In this document: one piece after another, positions 29,549-39,298 of the stretch
Position numbering within the stretch: the first letter of the stretch is position 1
Layout: the number at the start of each line of letters is the position of its first letter
NCBI RefSeq assembly: GCF_028737315.1
Contig: NZ_JAQZAO010000016.1
Coordinates: 1-64,000 of the forward strand
DNA from: Actinomycetospora lemnae
GTDB lineage: Bacteria; Actinomycetota; Actinomycetes; Mycobacteriales; Pseudonocardiaceae
Direction of reading: 5' to 3'
DNA length: 64,000 nucleotides
Position numbers and translations under genes: made by a program
Notes under the pieces: model-generated
Told to the model about the DNA's origin: nothing
What the model saw: the letters and a program-made list of their open reading frames with translations, nothing else
Database searches by the model: none

Positions 29549-30391
29549 ATGAGCCTCGGAGCCGTCCTCACCGCCATCGTGACCCCCTTCGCCGCCGACG
29601 GCTCGGTCGACGAGAAGGCGTTCGTCGACCTCATGGGGCACCTGTACGCCCACGGCTCCGACGGCCTCGTGGTGTGCGGGACGACGGGCGAGGCGTCGAC
29701 GCTGTCCACCGAGGAGCACCTGCGCCTGGTCGAGCTCGCGGTCGAGCACCGGCCCGCGGGCGCCACGATCGTCGCCTCCACCGGCTCGAACGACACCCGC
29801 CACGCCTGCGAGATGACCGAGCGGGCCACCGAGCTGGGCGCGGACGCGATCCTGTCGGTCACCCCGTACTACAACAAGCCGAACCGGCGCGGGGTGCTCG
29901 CGCACTACGGCGAGGTCGCCCGGGCCACCGACAAGCCCGTCGTGCTCTACAACATCCCCTCGCGCGTGGTCATCGACCTGCCGAACGACCTGCTCGCCGA
30001 GCTCGCGCAGATCGAGCGGATCGACTACGTCAAGCAGGCCAACAACGCCAACCTCGCGCCCGTCGACGGCCTCGGCATCTACGCCGGCAACGACGACCTG
30101 TTCGGCTCGGTGCTCGAGATGGGCGGCTGCGGCGGCATCCTCGTCGCCAGCCACGTCGTCGGCGACCAGATGCGCCGCATGGTCGACGAGCCCGACCAGC
30201 GCGCCGAGATCGAGGCGTCGCTCAAGCCGGTCTTCGACGCGCTCGGAGTCACCACCAACCCCATCCCGGTCAAGGCGGCGCTCGAGCTCCTCGGCCACCG
30301 GGCCGGCGGCCTGCGCCTCCCGCTCGTCGAGGCCGACGAGCACGAGCGCGAGGTCGTCCGCGCGGCGCTGGCGGGGGCCGGGCTGCTGTAG
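29549..30391 (+). CDS. dapA: 4-hydroxy-tetrahydrodipicolinate synthase
   Basis: DapA condenses pyruvate with aspartate semialdehyde, the first step toward diaminopimelate and lysine, and so feeds MurE in the dcw cluster. The 280-residue TIM-barrel protein has GLVVCGTTGEASTL, SVTPYYNKPN with catalytic-triad tyrosine (Tyr107/108), VLYNIPSR and YVKQANNAN with Schiff-base Lys162. ATG 29549 is chosen; GTG 29531 would add six residues. CAACCT ends six bases before the ATG, a possible leaderless -10 box. It might instead be a DapA-family paralogue with another aldol substrate, but the active site is complete. Confidence 0.85.
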   Translation: MSLGAVLTAIVTPFAADGSVDEKAFVDLMGHLYAHGSDGLVVCGTTGEASTLSTEEHLRLVELAVEHRPAGATIVASTGSNDTRHACEMTERATELGADAILSVTPYYNKPNRRGVLAHYGEVARATDKPVVLYNIPSRVVIDLPNDLLAELAQIERIDYVKQANNANLAPVDGLGIYAGNDDLFGSVLEMGGCGGILVASHVVGDQMRRMVDEPDQRAEIEASLKPVFDALGVTTNPIPVKAALELLGHRAGGLRLPLVEADEHEREVVRAALAGAGLL

Positions 30392-30507
30392 CCGGCGGGC
30401 CGTCGCGGCGGTGCCGAAGGTGCACCGCGCGCTCATGATCTCCGCGCGCCCCGGCACTGTCGGGGGTCGAGCGCATGCTCCCCCTCGGGACGACGCGAGG
30501 AGGAGCC

Positions 30508-31275
30508 ATGGGCGGGCGCAGGCACGAGGGTCGGCGGCGGGCGGCGGTCGAGGCACGGCGGAGGCGGCGCCGCGGGCCGGTCCTGACGCGCCCACCCCGC
30601 GAGGCGCGCCCCCGCGACGCGCGCTCCCGGGACGCGGCGATCGGGCGGGTCGCGGCGCCGATGCTGAGCGACTGCGAGCTCCTCGAGCACTTCCCCCACG
30701 CGTTCGACGACGACCTCGGGGATGACGACCTCGAGCTCTGGGACGACGACCTCGAGCTCTGGGACGACGACGAGGACGAGGACGACGACGACGAGGAGGA
30801 CGACCTGCCCGACGTCGTCGGCCTGCTGCAGGTCGCCCTGCGCGAGGCGGTGGTGGCCACGGTCGAGCAGCGGGACCCCGGGGCCGCCCGCGCCCTCGTC
30901 GCCCGGGGCGACCGCATCCTCGTCGGCGTCGTCGTCGGTGCCTGGCTCGCCAAGGCCCGGCGGCGGTACCCGCAGACGGACCTGCCGGCCCGGGCGGCCG
31001 CCTGGGTCGCCGGGACCCTCGACGAACGGGGCCCCGCCGTCGACGACGCCGTCCGCGTGCTCGGGCCGCCCGCGGGGGAGGCCCTGCGCACGCACTTCCT
31101 GCGGGTCCCCGACGACGTCCTGGTCGCGCGGATCTGGCTCCTGGCGGCCGTCGTGGCCGTCGGGGGGAGTGGGGACGACCGGTGGCTCGACGACCTCGCG
31201 GGCCGAACCCCTGGGACGTCTGTGACGCCTGTGACGAGCCCGGATCCGGGCGACACGCCGGGCCGGCGGAGGTGA
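30508..31275 (+). CDS. Hypothetical protein with basic N-terminus and acidic repeat
   Basis: No family recognised. The 255-residue product has an Arg-rich start ([20 protein letters not shown]), then a strongly acidic stretch (about 70-102) with a duplicated DDLELWD block and a run of Asp/Glu, then a mostly helical Ala/Val/Leu/Arg domain (about 105-230) containing [18 protein letters not shown] and a low-complexity Thr/Pro tail. ATG 30508 follows GAGGAGGAG. The opposite charges of the two N-terminal segments suggest intramolecular or nucleic-acid contacts, which is inference. It lies between dapA and dnaE. Confidence 0.6.
   Translation: MGGRRHEGRRRAAVEARRRRRRGPVLTRPPREARPRDARSRDAAIGRVAAPMLSDCELLEHFPHAFDDDLGDDDLELWDDDLELWDDDEDEDDDDEEDDLPDVVGLLQVALREAVVATVEQRDPGAARALVARGDRILVGVVVGAWLAKARRRYPQTDLPARAAAWVAGTLDERGPAVDDAVRVLGPPAGEALRTHFLRVPDDVLVARIWLLAAVVAVGGSGDDRWLDDLAGRTPGTSVTPVTSPDPGDTPGRRR
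30724..30765 (+). repeat. Perfect 21-bp tandem duplication in the acidic hypothetical gene
   Basis: Positions 30724-30744 and 30745-30765 are identical and encode the DDLELWD heptad twice in frame. It looks recent because third positions are also identical. Confidence 0.8.
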
Positions 31276-31420
31276 GCAGCGACGACGATCGTGGGCCTCG
31301 GGGAGGGGCGGCGCTGTCGGGGGCCGCGTCTACGCTGGGGTGGCTCCCGCCGACCACGTCCCGCACCCCGGGGCCGGTCGACGGCACCCCGTGCCCGGCG
31401 CCCCAGGGAGGTCCCGCGAC

Positions 31421-34400
31421 GTGACCGGCGACTCGTTCGTCCACCTCCACACGCACACCGAGTTCTCGATGCTCGACGGTGCCGCGCGGCTGGACGACCT
31501 GTTCGCCGAGGCCGCGCGGATGGGCATGCCCGCCCTGGCGATGACCGACCACGGCAACACCTTCGGCGCCTACGAGTTCTGGAAGAAGTCGCAGGCCCAC
31601 GGGGTGAAGCCGATCATCGGCATGGAGGGCTACCTCGCGCCGGGCAGCCGGCACGAGCGCAAGCGCGCCACGCTCGGCGGGCAGGTCATCAGCGACGACA
31701 ACCCGGGCCAGATGTACACCCACATGACGCTGCTGGCCGAGAACACGGAGGGGATGCACAACCTCTTCCGGCTCTCGAGCCTCGCCAGCCTCGAGGGGTA
31801 CTACTACAAGCCGCGCATGGACCGCGAGCTGCTCGAGACCTACGGCAAGGGGATCATCGCCACCACGGGCTGCCCGTCGGGCGAGGTGGCGCGCTACCTG
31901 CAGCAGGACGACTTCGACGGCGCGTGCCAGGCCGCGAGCGACTACCGCGACATCTTCGGCGCGGACAACTTCTTCTGCGAGCTCATGGACCACGGCATCG
32001 AGATCGAGCGCCGGGTCCGCGACGACCTCTACGACCTCAAGAAGAAGCTCGACCTGCCCGGCCTCGCGACCAACGACCTGCACTACACGTACGCCAAGGA
32101 CGCGAAGCCGCACGAGGTGCTGCTGTGCGTGCAGACCGGCAAGACGATGAACGACCCGAACCGCTTCCGGTTCGACGCGCAGGACTTCTACCTCAAGAGC
32201 GCGCAGGAGATGCGCGCCCAGTGGGACGGCGTGTTCCCCGAGGCCTGCGACAACACGCTGGCGATCGCCGAGCGGGTGAACGTCGAGTTCGTCGAGGGCC
32301 GCGACCTCATGCCCGGCGCGCCGGTGCCCGAGGGCGAGACCGAGGCGTCGTGGCTGGTCAAGGAGGTCGAGCGGGGCCTCAACCAGCGGTTCGGCGGGCA
32401 GGTCCCCGAGGGCCACCGCAAGCAGGCCGCCTACGAGATCGACGTCATCGTGCAGAAGGGCTACCCCGGCTACTTCCTGGTGACGGCCGACCTCGTGCAG
32501 CACGCGAAGTCGGTCGGCATCCGCGTCGGCCCGGGTCGCGGGTCGGCCGCCGGCTGTCTCATCGCCTACGCGCTGGGCATCACCGACCTCGACCCGGTCA
32601 AGCACAACCTGATCTTCGAGCGGTTCCTCAACCCCGAGCGCAAGTCGATGCCCGACATCGACCTCGACTTCGACGAGCGCCGGCGCGGCGAGATGATCCG
32701 GTACGTCACCGAGAAGTACGGCGAGGACCGGATCGCCCAGATCATCACCTACTCCACGATCAAGGCGAAGGCCGCGATCAAGGACTCGGCGCGGGTGCTC
32801 TACGGCCAGCCGGGCTACGCGGTGGCCGACCGCATCTCGAAAGCGATGCCCCCGGCCGTGATGGGCAAGGACATCCCGCTCTCGGGCATCTTCGACCCGA
32901 GCCACAAGCGCTACTCGGAGGCCACCGAGGTCCGCGCCCTCTACGAGGCGGACCCGCAGGTCAAGGAGATCGTCGACACCGCGCGCGACCTCGAGGGCCT
33001 CAAGCGCCAGTGGGGCGTCCACGCCGCCGGCGTGATCATGTCGTCGACGCCGCTCATCGACGTCATCCCGATCCAGCGCCGCGAGGCCGACGGGGCGATC
33101 ATCACGCAGTTCGACATGGGCGTCTGCGAGACGCTCGGGCTGCTGAAGATGGACTTCCTGGGGCTGCGCAACCTCACGGTCATCGACGACGCGCTGCACA
33201 ACATCACGCTCAACGGCAAGCCGGCGCTGGATCTCGACAACCTCGCGCTCGACGACCCCGAGGCCTACAAGCTGCTGGCCCGCGGCGACACGCTCGGCGT
33301 CTTCCAGCTCGACGGCGGCCCGATGCGCGACCTGCTGCGCCGCATGGAGCCGACCACGTTCGAGGACATCTCCGCTGTCCTCGCGCTCTACCGGCCCGGC
33401 CCGATGGGCGCCAACGCGCACAACGACTACGCCGACCGCAAGAACGGCCGGCAGGAGGTCAAGCCGATCCACCCGGAGCTGGCGGAGCCGCTGGCCGAGA
33501 TCCTGGGCGAGACCTTCGGTCTGATCGTCTACCAGGAACAGGTCATGGCGATCGCCCAGAAGCTCGCGGGCTACTCGCTCGGCACCGCCGACCTGCTCCG
33601 CCGCGCGATGGGCAAGAAGAAGAAGGAGATCCTCGACAAGGAGTTCGTGCCCTTCTCCGAGGGCATGAAGGCCAACGGCTACTCGCAGCAGGCGATCCAG
33701 ACGCTGTGGGACATCCTCGTCCCGTTCTCCGACTACGCCTTCAACCGCGCCCACACCGCGGGCTACGGGCTCGTCTCCTACTGGACGGCCTACCTCAAGG
33801 CGAACTACCCCGCCGAGTACATGGCCGCGCTGCTCACCAGCGTGCGCGACGACAAGGACAAGGCGGCGGTCTACCTCGCCGAGTGCCGCAAGATCGGTAT
33901 CACGGTGCTCCCGCCCGACGTCAACGACTCGGTGCGCGACTTCGCCCCGGTCGGCGACGACATCCGCTTCGGCCTGGGCGCCATCCGCAACGTCGGCACC
34001 AACGTCGTCGACGCGATCGTCGAGACCCGCCGCGAGAAGGGCGGGTTCACCGACTTCTCCGACTTCCTGCGCAAGGTCCCGCAGCAGGTCTGCAACAAGA
34101 AGACGGTCGAGTCGCTGATCAAGGCCGGCGCCTTCGACTCGCTGGGCCACCCCCGCAAGGGCCTCGCGCTGGTGCACGCCGAGGCCGTCGACGCGGTGAT
34201 GACGACGAAGAAGGCCGAGGCCGACGGCCAGTTCGACCTGTTCGGGAGCTTCGACGGCCCCGAGGAGGACAGCGCCGACACGACCGGCATGTTCGACGTC
34301 AAGGTGCCCGAGGGCGAGTGGGAGCCCAAGCACCGGCTCGCCCTCGAGCGGGAGATGCTCGGGCTCTACGTCTCCGGCCACCCGCTCAACGGCATCGAGC

Positions 34401-34957
34401 AGGTGCTCGCGAGCCGCGCCGACACCCCGATCACCAAGATCCTCGAGGGCGACGTCGCCGAGGGCGCCACGGTGACGGTCGGCGGCATCCTCGCCAGCGT
34501 CACCCGACGGGTGAACAAGAAGGGCGAGCCCTGGGCCTCGGCGCAGATCGAGGACCTCGCGGGCGGCATCGAGGTGCTGTTCTTCCCGCGCACCTACGCC
34601 GCGGTGTCGATCGACGTCGCCGAGGACGCGATCGTGCTGGTCAAGGGCAAGGTCAACAAGCGGGACGACCGGGTGAGCCTGTTCGTCGAGGACCTCGCGG
34701 TGCCCGACCTGTCCGGGGGTGTCGGCGGCGCGCCGGTCAAGGTCGTCATCGAGAGCGCGCGCTGCACGCCCGAGCGCGTCGGCAAGCTCAAGGAGGTCCT
34801 GGTCGCGCACCCGGGCCCGAGCGAGGTCCACCTGACGCTGCTCGCCGCCAACGGGGCGAGCCACGTGCTGCGGCTCGACGACGGGCTGAAGGTCCAGAAC
34901 TCGGGCGCGCTGATGGGTGACCTCAAGGCGTTGCTCGGGCCACGCTGCCTGGGCTGA
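31421..34957 (+). CDS. dnaE: DNA polymerase III alpha subunit DnaE1
   Basis: DnaE1 is the replicative polymerase. GTG 31421 with GGGAGG upstream gives 1178 residues, normal for the family. The PHP domain starts [15 protein letters not shown] with His8 and His10 kept, so the built-in proofreading exonuclease described for actinobacterial DnaE1 is probably active. The palm carries GRGSAAG and PDIDLDF at 411-417 with catalytic Asp412/Asp414; later come [33 protein letters not shown] and the helix-hairpin-helix/OB-fold region ([10 protein letters not shown]..., [10 protein letters not shown]). The final residues CLG and the stop lie in the first unit of a 14-bp tandem repeat. The upstream TACGCT at 31331 may be the -10 box. 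Confidence 0.96.
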   Translation: MTGDSFVHLHTHTEFSMLDGAARLDDLFAEAARMGMPALAMTDHGNTFGAYEFWKKSQAHGVKPIIGMEGYLAPGSRHERKRATLGGQVISDDNPGQMYTHMTLLAENTEGMHNLFRLSSLASLEGYYYKPRMDRELLETYGKGIIATTGCPSGEVARYLQQDDFDGACQAASDYRDIFGADNFFCELMDHGIEIERRVRDDLYDLKKKLDLPGLATNDLHYTYAKDAKPHEVLLCVQTGKTMNDPNRFRFDAQDFYLKSAQEMRAQWDGVFPEACDNTLAIAERVNVEFVEGRDLMPGAPVPEGETEASWLVKEVERGLNQRFGGQVPEGHRKQAAYEIDVIVQKGYPGYFLVTADLVQHAKSVGIRVGPGRGSAAGCLIAYALGITDLDPVKHNLIFERFLNPERKSMPDIDLDFDERRRGEMIRYVTEKYGEDRIAQIITYSTIKAKAAIKDSARVLYGQPGYAVADRISKAMPPAVMGKDIPLSGIFDPSHKRYSEATEVRALYEADPQVKEIVDTARDLEGLKRQWGVHAAGVIMSSTPLIDVIPIQRREADGAIITQFDMGVCETLGLLKMDFLGLRNLTVIDDALHNITLNGKPALDLDNLALDDPEAYKLLARGDTLGVFQLDGGPMRDLLRRMEPTTFEDISAVLALYRPGPMGANAHNDYADRKNGRQEVKPIHPELAEPLAEILGETFGLIVYQEQVMAIAQKLAGYSLGTADLLRRAMGKKKKEILDKEFVPFSEGMKANGYSQQAIQTLWDILVPFSDYAFNRAHTAGYGLVSYWTAYLKANYPAEYMAALLTSVRDDKDKAAVYLAECRKIGITVLPPDVNDSVRDFAPVGDDIRFGLGAIRNVGTNVVDAIVETRREKGGFTDFSDFLRKVPQQVCNKKTVESLIKAGAFDSLGHPRKGLALVHAEAVDAVMTTKKAEADGQFDLFGSFDGPEEDSADTTGMFDVKVPEGEWEPKHRLALEREMLGLYVSGHPLNGIEQVLASRADTPITKILEGDVAEGATVTVGGILASVTRRVNKKGEPWASAQIEDLAGGIEVLFFPRTYAAVSIDVAEDAIVLVKGKVNKRDDRVSLFVEDLAVPDLSGGVGGAPVKVVIESARCTPERVGKLKEVLVAHPGPSEVHLTLLAANGASHVLRLDDGLKVQNSGALMGDLKALLGPRCLG

Positions 34958-35000
34958 GCTGCCTGGGTTGAGCTGCCTGGGTTGAGCTGCCTGGGCCGAG
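34945..35000 (+). repeat. 14-bp tandem repeat (four units) spanning the dnaE stop
   Basis: Units CTGCCTGGGCTGAG, CTGCCTGGGTTGAG (twice) and CTGCCTGGGCCGAG start at 34945, 34959, 34973 and 34987. The dnaE stop TGA lies inside the first unit; units two and three carry the same TGA. The array fills most of the gap to the VOC gene. Confidence 0.85.
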
Positions 35001-35037
35001 CGGTCCGGGCTCGGCAGGCACCGGGAGGGACAGGGTC

Positions 35038-35427
35038 ATGAGCGGTCGGGTGGTCCACTTCGAGATCCCGTTCGACGACGGCGAGCGGGCGCGGGCGTTC
35101 TACGGGGCGGTGTTCCGCTGGACGCTGCAGGACATGCCGGGGATGGACTACACGATCGCCCTCAGCGGGCCGGTCACCGAGGACGGGACTCCCGAGGGGC
35201 CCGGCTACATCAACGGCGGCATGTTCCGCCGCGGCGACGACGAGCCCCGCAGCCCGGTGATCGTCGTCGACGTCGGCGACATCGACGAGACCCTCGAGCA
35301 CGTCAGCACCTACGGCGGCACGGTGCTCTCCGCCAAGCAACCCGTGGGCGACATGGGCTTCGCCGCCTACTTCCGCGACACCGAGGGCAACGTCATCGGG
35401 CTGTGGGAGACCGCAGCCCAACCGTGA
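35038..35427 (+). CDS. VOC (glyoxalase/dioxygenase-fold) family protein
   Basis: A 129-residue vicinal-oxygen-chelate protein made of two beta-alpha-beta3 modules: VVHFEIPFDDGERARAFYGAVF opens the first and VIVVDVGDIDETLEHVSTYGG the second, ending with FAAYFRDTEGNVIGLWE, where the Glu is a usual metal ligand. Substrate unknown; relatives are often labelled glyoxalase or antibiotic-resistance-like without proof. ATG 35038 has GGGAGGGACAGGG upstream. The TetR operator begins 2 bp before its stop ends, so it may share regulation only by proximity. Confidence 0.75.
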   Translation: MSGRVVHFEIPFDDGERARAFYGAVFRWTLQDMPGMDYTIALSGPVTEDGTPEGPGYINGGMFRRGDDEPRSPVIVVDVGDIDETLEHVSTYGGTVLSAKQPVGDMGFAAYFRDTEGNVIGLWETAAQP

Positions 35428-35478
35428 TACCGATGGTATCCGGATACCGTTGACACTCGAATACCTCGGGTATTCGAT
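35426..35478 (+). promoter_or_regulatory. TetR operator cluster and promoter
   Basis: Three overlapping or adjacent palindromes occur: GATACC-GAT-GGTATC (35426-35440), GGTATCCGGATACC (35435-35448) and TCGAATACC-TCG-GGTATTCGA (35457-35477). A consensus -35 TTGACA (35450-35455) stands between the second and third, with TTCGAT (35473-35478) 17 bp downstream as -10. Transcription would start at about the TetR GTG (35485), giving a leaderless mRNA. The third palindrome fills the -35/-10 spacer, as expected for autorepression. Confidence 0.7.
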
Positions 35479-35484
35479 GAATCC

Positions 35485-36081
35485 GTGACGACCCGGATGA
35501 CGCGCGCGGAGCAGACCGAGCGCAACCGCGAGCTGGTGCTCGCGGCGGCGCGGCGGGTCTTCCTCGCGCGCGGCTACGCCGGTGCCCGCCTCGACGTGAT
35601 CGCCGAGGAGGCCGGCTTCTCCAAGGGCGTCGTGTACTCGCAGTTCGCGGGCAAGGCCGAGCTGTTCCTCGCCCTCCTCGAGCAGCGCATCGCCGAACGG
35701 GCCGCGGAGAACGAGGACCTCGCGGCGGGGCAGGCCGGGCTCGAGGGCCTGCGCGCGCTGCTGCTGGCGAACGCGCGGCGCTCGGAGGAGGGCGGCGGCT
35801 GGACGCAGCTGGTCATCGAGTTCCGGGTGGCCGCGGCGCGCGACGCCGAGCTCAACGCCCGCTACGCCGCGCTGCACGTGCGCGCCCTGGAGGAGTTCGG
35901 CGCCGCCGTGGCGACCGTCCTGGAGCGGGGCGGCCTCGTGCCGTCCCACCCGCCGCGGACGCTCGCCGAGCTGATCTTCTGCCTCGACGCCGGCCGCGAG
36001 CTCGAGCGCGCCGCCGGTACCGCCCGGCTGGAGCTCGACGTCGTGGTCGATCTCGTCTCCCGGTTCGTCGAACCCCTGTAG
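35485..36081 (+). CDS. TetR family transcriptional regulator
   Basis: A 198-residue repressor-type protein. The N-terminal helix-turn-helix reads RNRELVLAAARRVFLARGYAGARLDVIAEEAGFSKGVVYSQFAGKAELF, split across about residues 12-60; the rest is a helical ligand/dimer domain (LRALLLANARR, LDAGRELERAAG). GTG 35485 has no ribosome site, consistent with leaderless expression from the TTGACA promoter immediately upstream. It precedes the acyl-CoA ligase, aldolase and amidohydrolase genes by 22 bp and is the best candidate to control them and itself. Confidence 0.9.
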   Translation: MTTRMTRAEQTERNRELVLAAARRVFLARGYAGARLDVIAEEAGFSKGVVYSQFAGKAELFLALLEQRIAERAAENEDLAAGQAGLEGLRALLLANARRSEEGGGWTQLVIEFRVAAARDAELNARYAALHVRALEEFGAAVATVLERGGLVPSHPPRTLAELIFCLDAGRELERAAGTARLELDVVVDLVSRFVEPL

Positions 36082-36103
36082 GACACCCGCCCGAGGAAAC
36101 GCC

Positions 36104-37510
36104 ATGGCCGCCACCACCGCCCCGCCGTCCCGGCTCACCGCCTACCGCGACCACGTGCAGCCCGCCGTCGTGGCCGCGCTGCCCGAGCTGATCGCCCGGA
36201 CGGCGTGGGACCGGGAGGAGGTCGTCGCCCACCAGCGCGCCCGGCTGCGCGCCCTCCTCGCGGACGCGGCCGAACGCTCGCCGTTCCACGCCCGGCGGCT
36301 GGCGGGCGTCGACCCGGACCGCGTCGATCCGCGCGACCTGTCGGCGCTCCCGACGATGACGAAGGCCGACGTGGTGGACCGGTTCGACGAGGTGGTCACC
36401 GATCGCCGGGTGACCGGCGACCTGGTCGAGGCCACCCTCGCGGGCACCGGCACCGAGCCCCGGCCGATCCTCGACGAGTACGTGGCCTTCGCCTCGGGCG
36501 GCAGCTCGGGACGACGCGGGGTGTTCGTGCTCGACGTCCCCGCCGTGGTCCAGTTCGTCGGGTCGCTGTGCCGCGACCTCGTCGCCCGGATCGAGCAGAT
36601 GGGAGGCCCGCCCCCGGGTGGGCTGCCGATCGCGATCGTGGCGGCCGGGTCGGCGGTGCACCCGACCGGCGGCGCCACCCACCTCGCCGGCGGCCCGCTG
36701 CCGTTCCACTTCCTGCCCGTCCCGGCCACCGCACCGCTGCCCGACATCGTGGACCGCCTCAACGCGCTGCAGGCGCCCCTCCTCTACGGCTATCCCTCGG
36801 TGCTCGCGCGCCTCGCCGCGGAGCAGCGGGCGGGTCGCCTGCGCATCCGGCCGATGATGGTGACGAGCACGAGCGAGACCCTGACCCCCGAGCTGCGCGC
36901 CGCCATCCACGAGGGCTTCGGCGTGCCGATCGTCAACACCTTCGGCTCGACCGAGGGCCTCGTGGGCACGAGCGCCCCGGACGACGAGGACCTCGTGTTC
37001 GCCGAGGACGGGTGCATCGTGGAGCTGGTCGACGAGCGCCACCGGCCGGTGCCGCCCGGGACCCCCTCGGCGGCGGTGCTCGTCACGAACCTGGAGAACC
37101 ACCTCCAGCCGCTGATCCGCTACGAGCTCACCGACGTGCTGACCGCCGCACCGCAGGGCGACGGCCACCTGCGCGCGAGGGTGCGCGGACGCAGCGACGA
37201 GGTCTTCCGCTACCCGGGGGCGACGCTGCACCCGCACGTCGTCCGGTCGGTGCTGGTCCGGAGCCCGGACGTCGCGGAGTACCAGGTGCACCAGACCCCG
37301 GCCGGGATCGCCGTCACGCTCGTCCCCGCGCAGCCCGGCGTCCACGTCGACGAGGACGTCCTCGCCGAGCGGCTCGCCGACGCGCTCGCCGCCGCCGGGC
37401 TGCCCCGCCCGGAGGTCGACGTGACGAGCCGCGCGGCGCTCGACCGCGATCCGCGGACCGGGAAGCTGGCCCGCTTCGTCCCGCTCGCCGGCTCGTCACG
37501 ATCCCCTTGA
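36104..37510 (+). CDS. PaaK-like AMP-forming acyl-CoA ligase (phenylacetate-CoA ligase family)
   Basis: A member of the ANL superfamily related to phenylacetate-CoA ligase and CapK-type adenylate-forming proteins. The 468-residue protein shows the P-loop-like YVAFASGGSSGRRGVFV (about 126-142), LYGYPSVLARLA, TSTSETLTP, FGSTEGLVG (the A5-type motif) and YELTDVL with the ribose-binding Asp, then a short C-terminal domain with TGKLARFV holding the likely catalytic Lys. It probably activates a carboxylate, aromatic or otherwise, to its CoA thioester. ATG 36104 has GAGGAAACG upstream. It is 22 bp after tetR and 32 bp before the aldolase-like gene. Confidence 0.75.
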   Translation: MAATTAPPSRLTAYRDHVQPAVVAALPELIARTAWDREEVVAHQRARLRALLADAAERSPFHARRLAGVDPDRVDPRDLSALPTMTKADVVDRFDEVVTDRRVTGDLVEATLAGTGTEPRPILDEYVAFASGGSSGRRGVFVLDVPAVVQFVGSLCRDLVARIEQMGGPPPGGLPIAIVAAGSAVHPTGGATHLAGGPLPFHFLPVPATAPLPDIVDRLNALQAPLLYGYPSVLARLAAEQRAGRLRIRPMMVTSTSETLTPELRAAIHEGFGVPIVNTFGSTEGLVGTSAPDDEDLVFAEDGCIVELVDERHRPVPPGTPSAAVLVTNLENHLQPLIRYELTDVLTAAPQGDGHLRARVRGRSDEVFRYPGATLHPHVVRSVLVRSPDVAEYQVHQTPAGIAVTLVPAQPGVHVDEDVLAERLADALAAAGLPRPEVDVTSRAALDRDPRTGKLARFVPLAGSSRSP

Positions 37511-37542
37511 CCCCGGGACGTGACGCGGCGCACGGTCGAGGC

Positions 37543-38370
37543 ATGGCCGCCCCCACGCAGGACACGCCCAGCCCCGAGACCGAGATGTCGGGCTTCCGAC
37601 CGTCGCAGGAGGGCATCCGGATGCCCCAGCCGCCGACGTTCGCGACGAGCGCGGAGGAGCGGCTGCACCGCAAGCAGCAGCTCGCCGGCGCGTTCCGTGT
37701 CTTCGGCCGGTTCGGGTTCGGGGAGGGGATCGCGGGCCACATCACGGTGCGCGACCCCGAGGACCCGCACATGTTCTGGGTCAACCCGTTCGGGATGAGC
37801 TTCCGGCACATCCGGGTCTCCGACCTCATCGCCGTCAGCCACGACGGCGAGGTCGTGCACGGGAACAAGCCGGTGAACCAGGCCGGGTTCGTCATCCACT
37901 CGGCCGTGCACCACGCGCACCCGGAGGTCGTGGCCGCCGCGCACGCGCACTCGGTGTACGGCAAGGCGTGGTCGTCGCTGGCCCGCCCGCTCGACCCGAT
38001 CACCCAGGACGCCTGCACGCTCTACGAGAACCACGGCGTCGTCACCGAGGGCCGCGGCGCCGTCGTGCTCGACCCCGAGGTCGGCCGCGCGCTGGCGACG
38101 GGGCTGACGGGCCGCCGGATGGTCTTCCACCAGAACCACGGCATCTTCACCGTCGGCGACACCGTCGCCGAGGCCGCGTGGTGGTTCATCAACACCGAGC
38201 GCAACTGCCAGGCCCAGCTCCTCGCCGAGGCCGCCGGCACGCCCACGCAGATCGACCACGCGAACGCGAAGTTCACCGCCGAGCAGACCGGCACGCCGTA
38301 CGCCGGCTGGTTCGCGTTCCAGCCGATCTGGGACGAGATCGTCCGCACCGACCCGGACCTCTTCGACTAG
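37543..38370 (+). CDS. Class II aldolase/adducin-family protein
   Basis: A 275-residue member of the zinc-dependent class II aldolase family (L-fuculose-phosphate aldolase-like). Metal-binding histidines appear in VVAAAHAHSVYGKAW and in FHQNHGIFTVGD; GHITVRDPEDPHMFWVNPFGMSF is the substrate-side loop common in the broad decarboxylase/aldolase subgroup from catabolic clusters. The first 40 residues are an unconserved extension; an alternative start is ATG 37585. Substrate unknown; together with the preceding CoA ligase and following amidohydrolase it suggests a short carboxylic-acid degradation route. Confidence 0.8.
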   Translation: MAAPTQDTPSPETEMSGFRPSQEGIRMPQPPTFATSAEERLHRKQQLAGAFRVFGRFGFGEGIAGHITVRDPEDPHMFWVNPFGMSFRHIRVSDLIAVSHDGEVVHGNKPVNQAGFVIHSAVHHAHPEVVAAAHAHSVYGKAWSSLARPLDPITQDACTLYENHGVVTEGRGAVVLDPEVGRALATGLTGRRMVFHQNHGIFTVGDTVAEAAWWFINTERNCQAQLLAEAAGTPTQIDHANAKFTAEQTGTPYAGWFAFQPIWDEIVRTDPDLFD

Positions 38371-38422
38371 CGCACCGGTCGGCGCCGACGCGGGTCGCCG
38401 GGACCTGCGGGACACTGTCGCC

Positions 38423-39277
38423 GTGATCGTCGACGCCCACGTCCACGTCGCCCACCTCGAGCGGCTCAAGGTGCCGTGGAAGCAGTGGATCGGCCCGGCC
38501 GGGCCGGAGGAGGCGTGGTCGGCCTGCTACGACAGCGACGGCGCCGCGATCCCCGAGAAGGTCTCGGCGCTGTTCGCGGGTGCCGGCGTCGACCGGGTGC
38601 TGCTGTTCTGCGAGTACTCGCCGAAGGCCACGGGCTGGCAGACGATCGAGGACATGCTGCCGCTGGTCGACGCCGACGCCGAGCGGTTCCGGATCGTCGC
38701 CAACGTCAACCCGCACGTCCACCACCCGGTGGCCGCCGAGCTCGACCGGCAGCTCGACCTCGGCGCCGTGGCGCTCAAGGTCCACCCCGTCCACGCGGGG
38801 ATCGCGCCCAACGACGCCCAGCTCTACCCGGCGTACGCCCGGTGCCTCGAGCGCGGGGTGCCGGTGATCGTGCACACCGGCCCGTCGAACTTCCCGGGCG
38901 CCACGGCCCGCCACGGTGACCCGGTGCTGCTCGACGACGTGCTGCGCGACTTCCCGGGCCTGCGCCTCGTCCTCGCCCACGGCGGCCGCGGGTGGAGCTA
39001 CGAGGCCGCGGCCTCGCTGGCCCTGACCCGCGAGGACGTGTGGCTCGACGTCGCCGGCCTGCCGCCGCGCAAGCTGCCCGTGTACTACGAGCGCTTCGGG
39101 TTCGATCGCGTCGCGGCGAAGTGCATCTTCGGGACCGACGCACCGTCCGCCGACCCCGCCCGCAACATCGCCGCGATCCGCGAGCTCGGTCTCGGTGACG
39201 ACCTGACCGACCGGCTGCTCGGCGGCAACGCCCTCGCGGTGTACCCGGGGCTGGCGGAGCCGCCGACGCGGGTCTGA
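38423..39277 (+). CDS. Amidohydrolase-2 family metal-dependent hydrolase/decarboxylase
   Basis: A 284-residue TIM-barrel enzyme of the amidohydrolase-related (ACMSD / gamma-resorcylate decarboxylase-like) family. It begins MIVDAHVHVAH with the HxH metal ligands (His6, His8); KVHPVHAG, VIVHTGPSNFPG, LVLAHGGRG and IFGTDAPS provide the other barrel ligands, with the catalytic Asp in the last. Members either hydrolyse or decarboxylate; substrate is not evident. GTG 38423 has no ribosome site and GACACT six bases upstream could be a -10 box. It lies 52 bp after the aldolase-like gene. Confidence 0.82.
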   Translation: MIVDAHVHVAHLERLKVPWKQWIGPAGPEEAWSACYDSDGAAIPEKVSALFAGAGVDRVLLFCEYSPKATGWQTIEDMLPLVDADAERFRIVANVNPHVHHPVAAELDRQLDLGAVALKVHPVHAGIAPNDAQLYPAYARCLERGVPVIVHTGPSNFPGATARHGDPVLLDDVLRDFPGLRLVLAHGGRGWSYEAAASLALTREDVWLDVAGLPPRKLPVYYERFGFDRVAAKCIFGTDAPSADPARNIAAIRELGLGDDLTDRLLGGNALAVYPGLAEPPTRV

Positions 39278-39298
39278 CGCCGACCGGGACCTCCGGTG

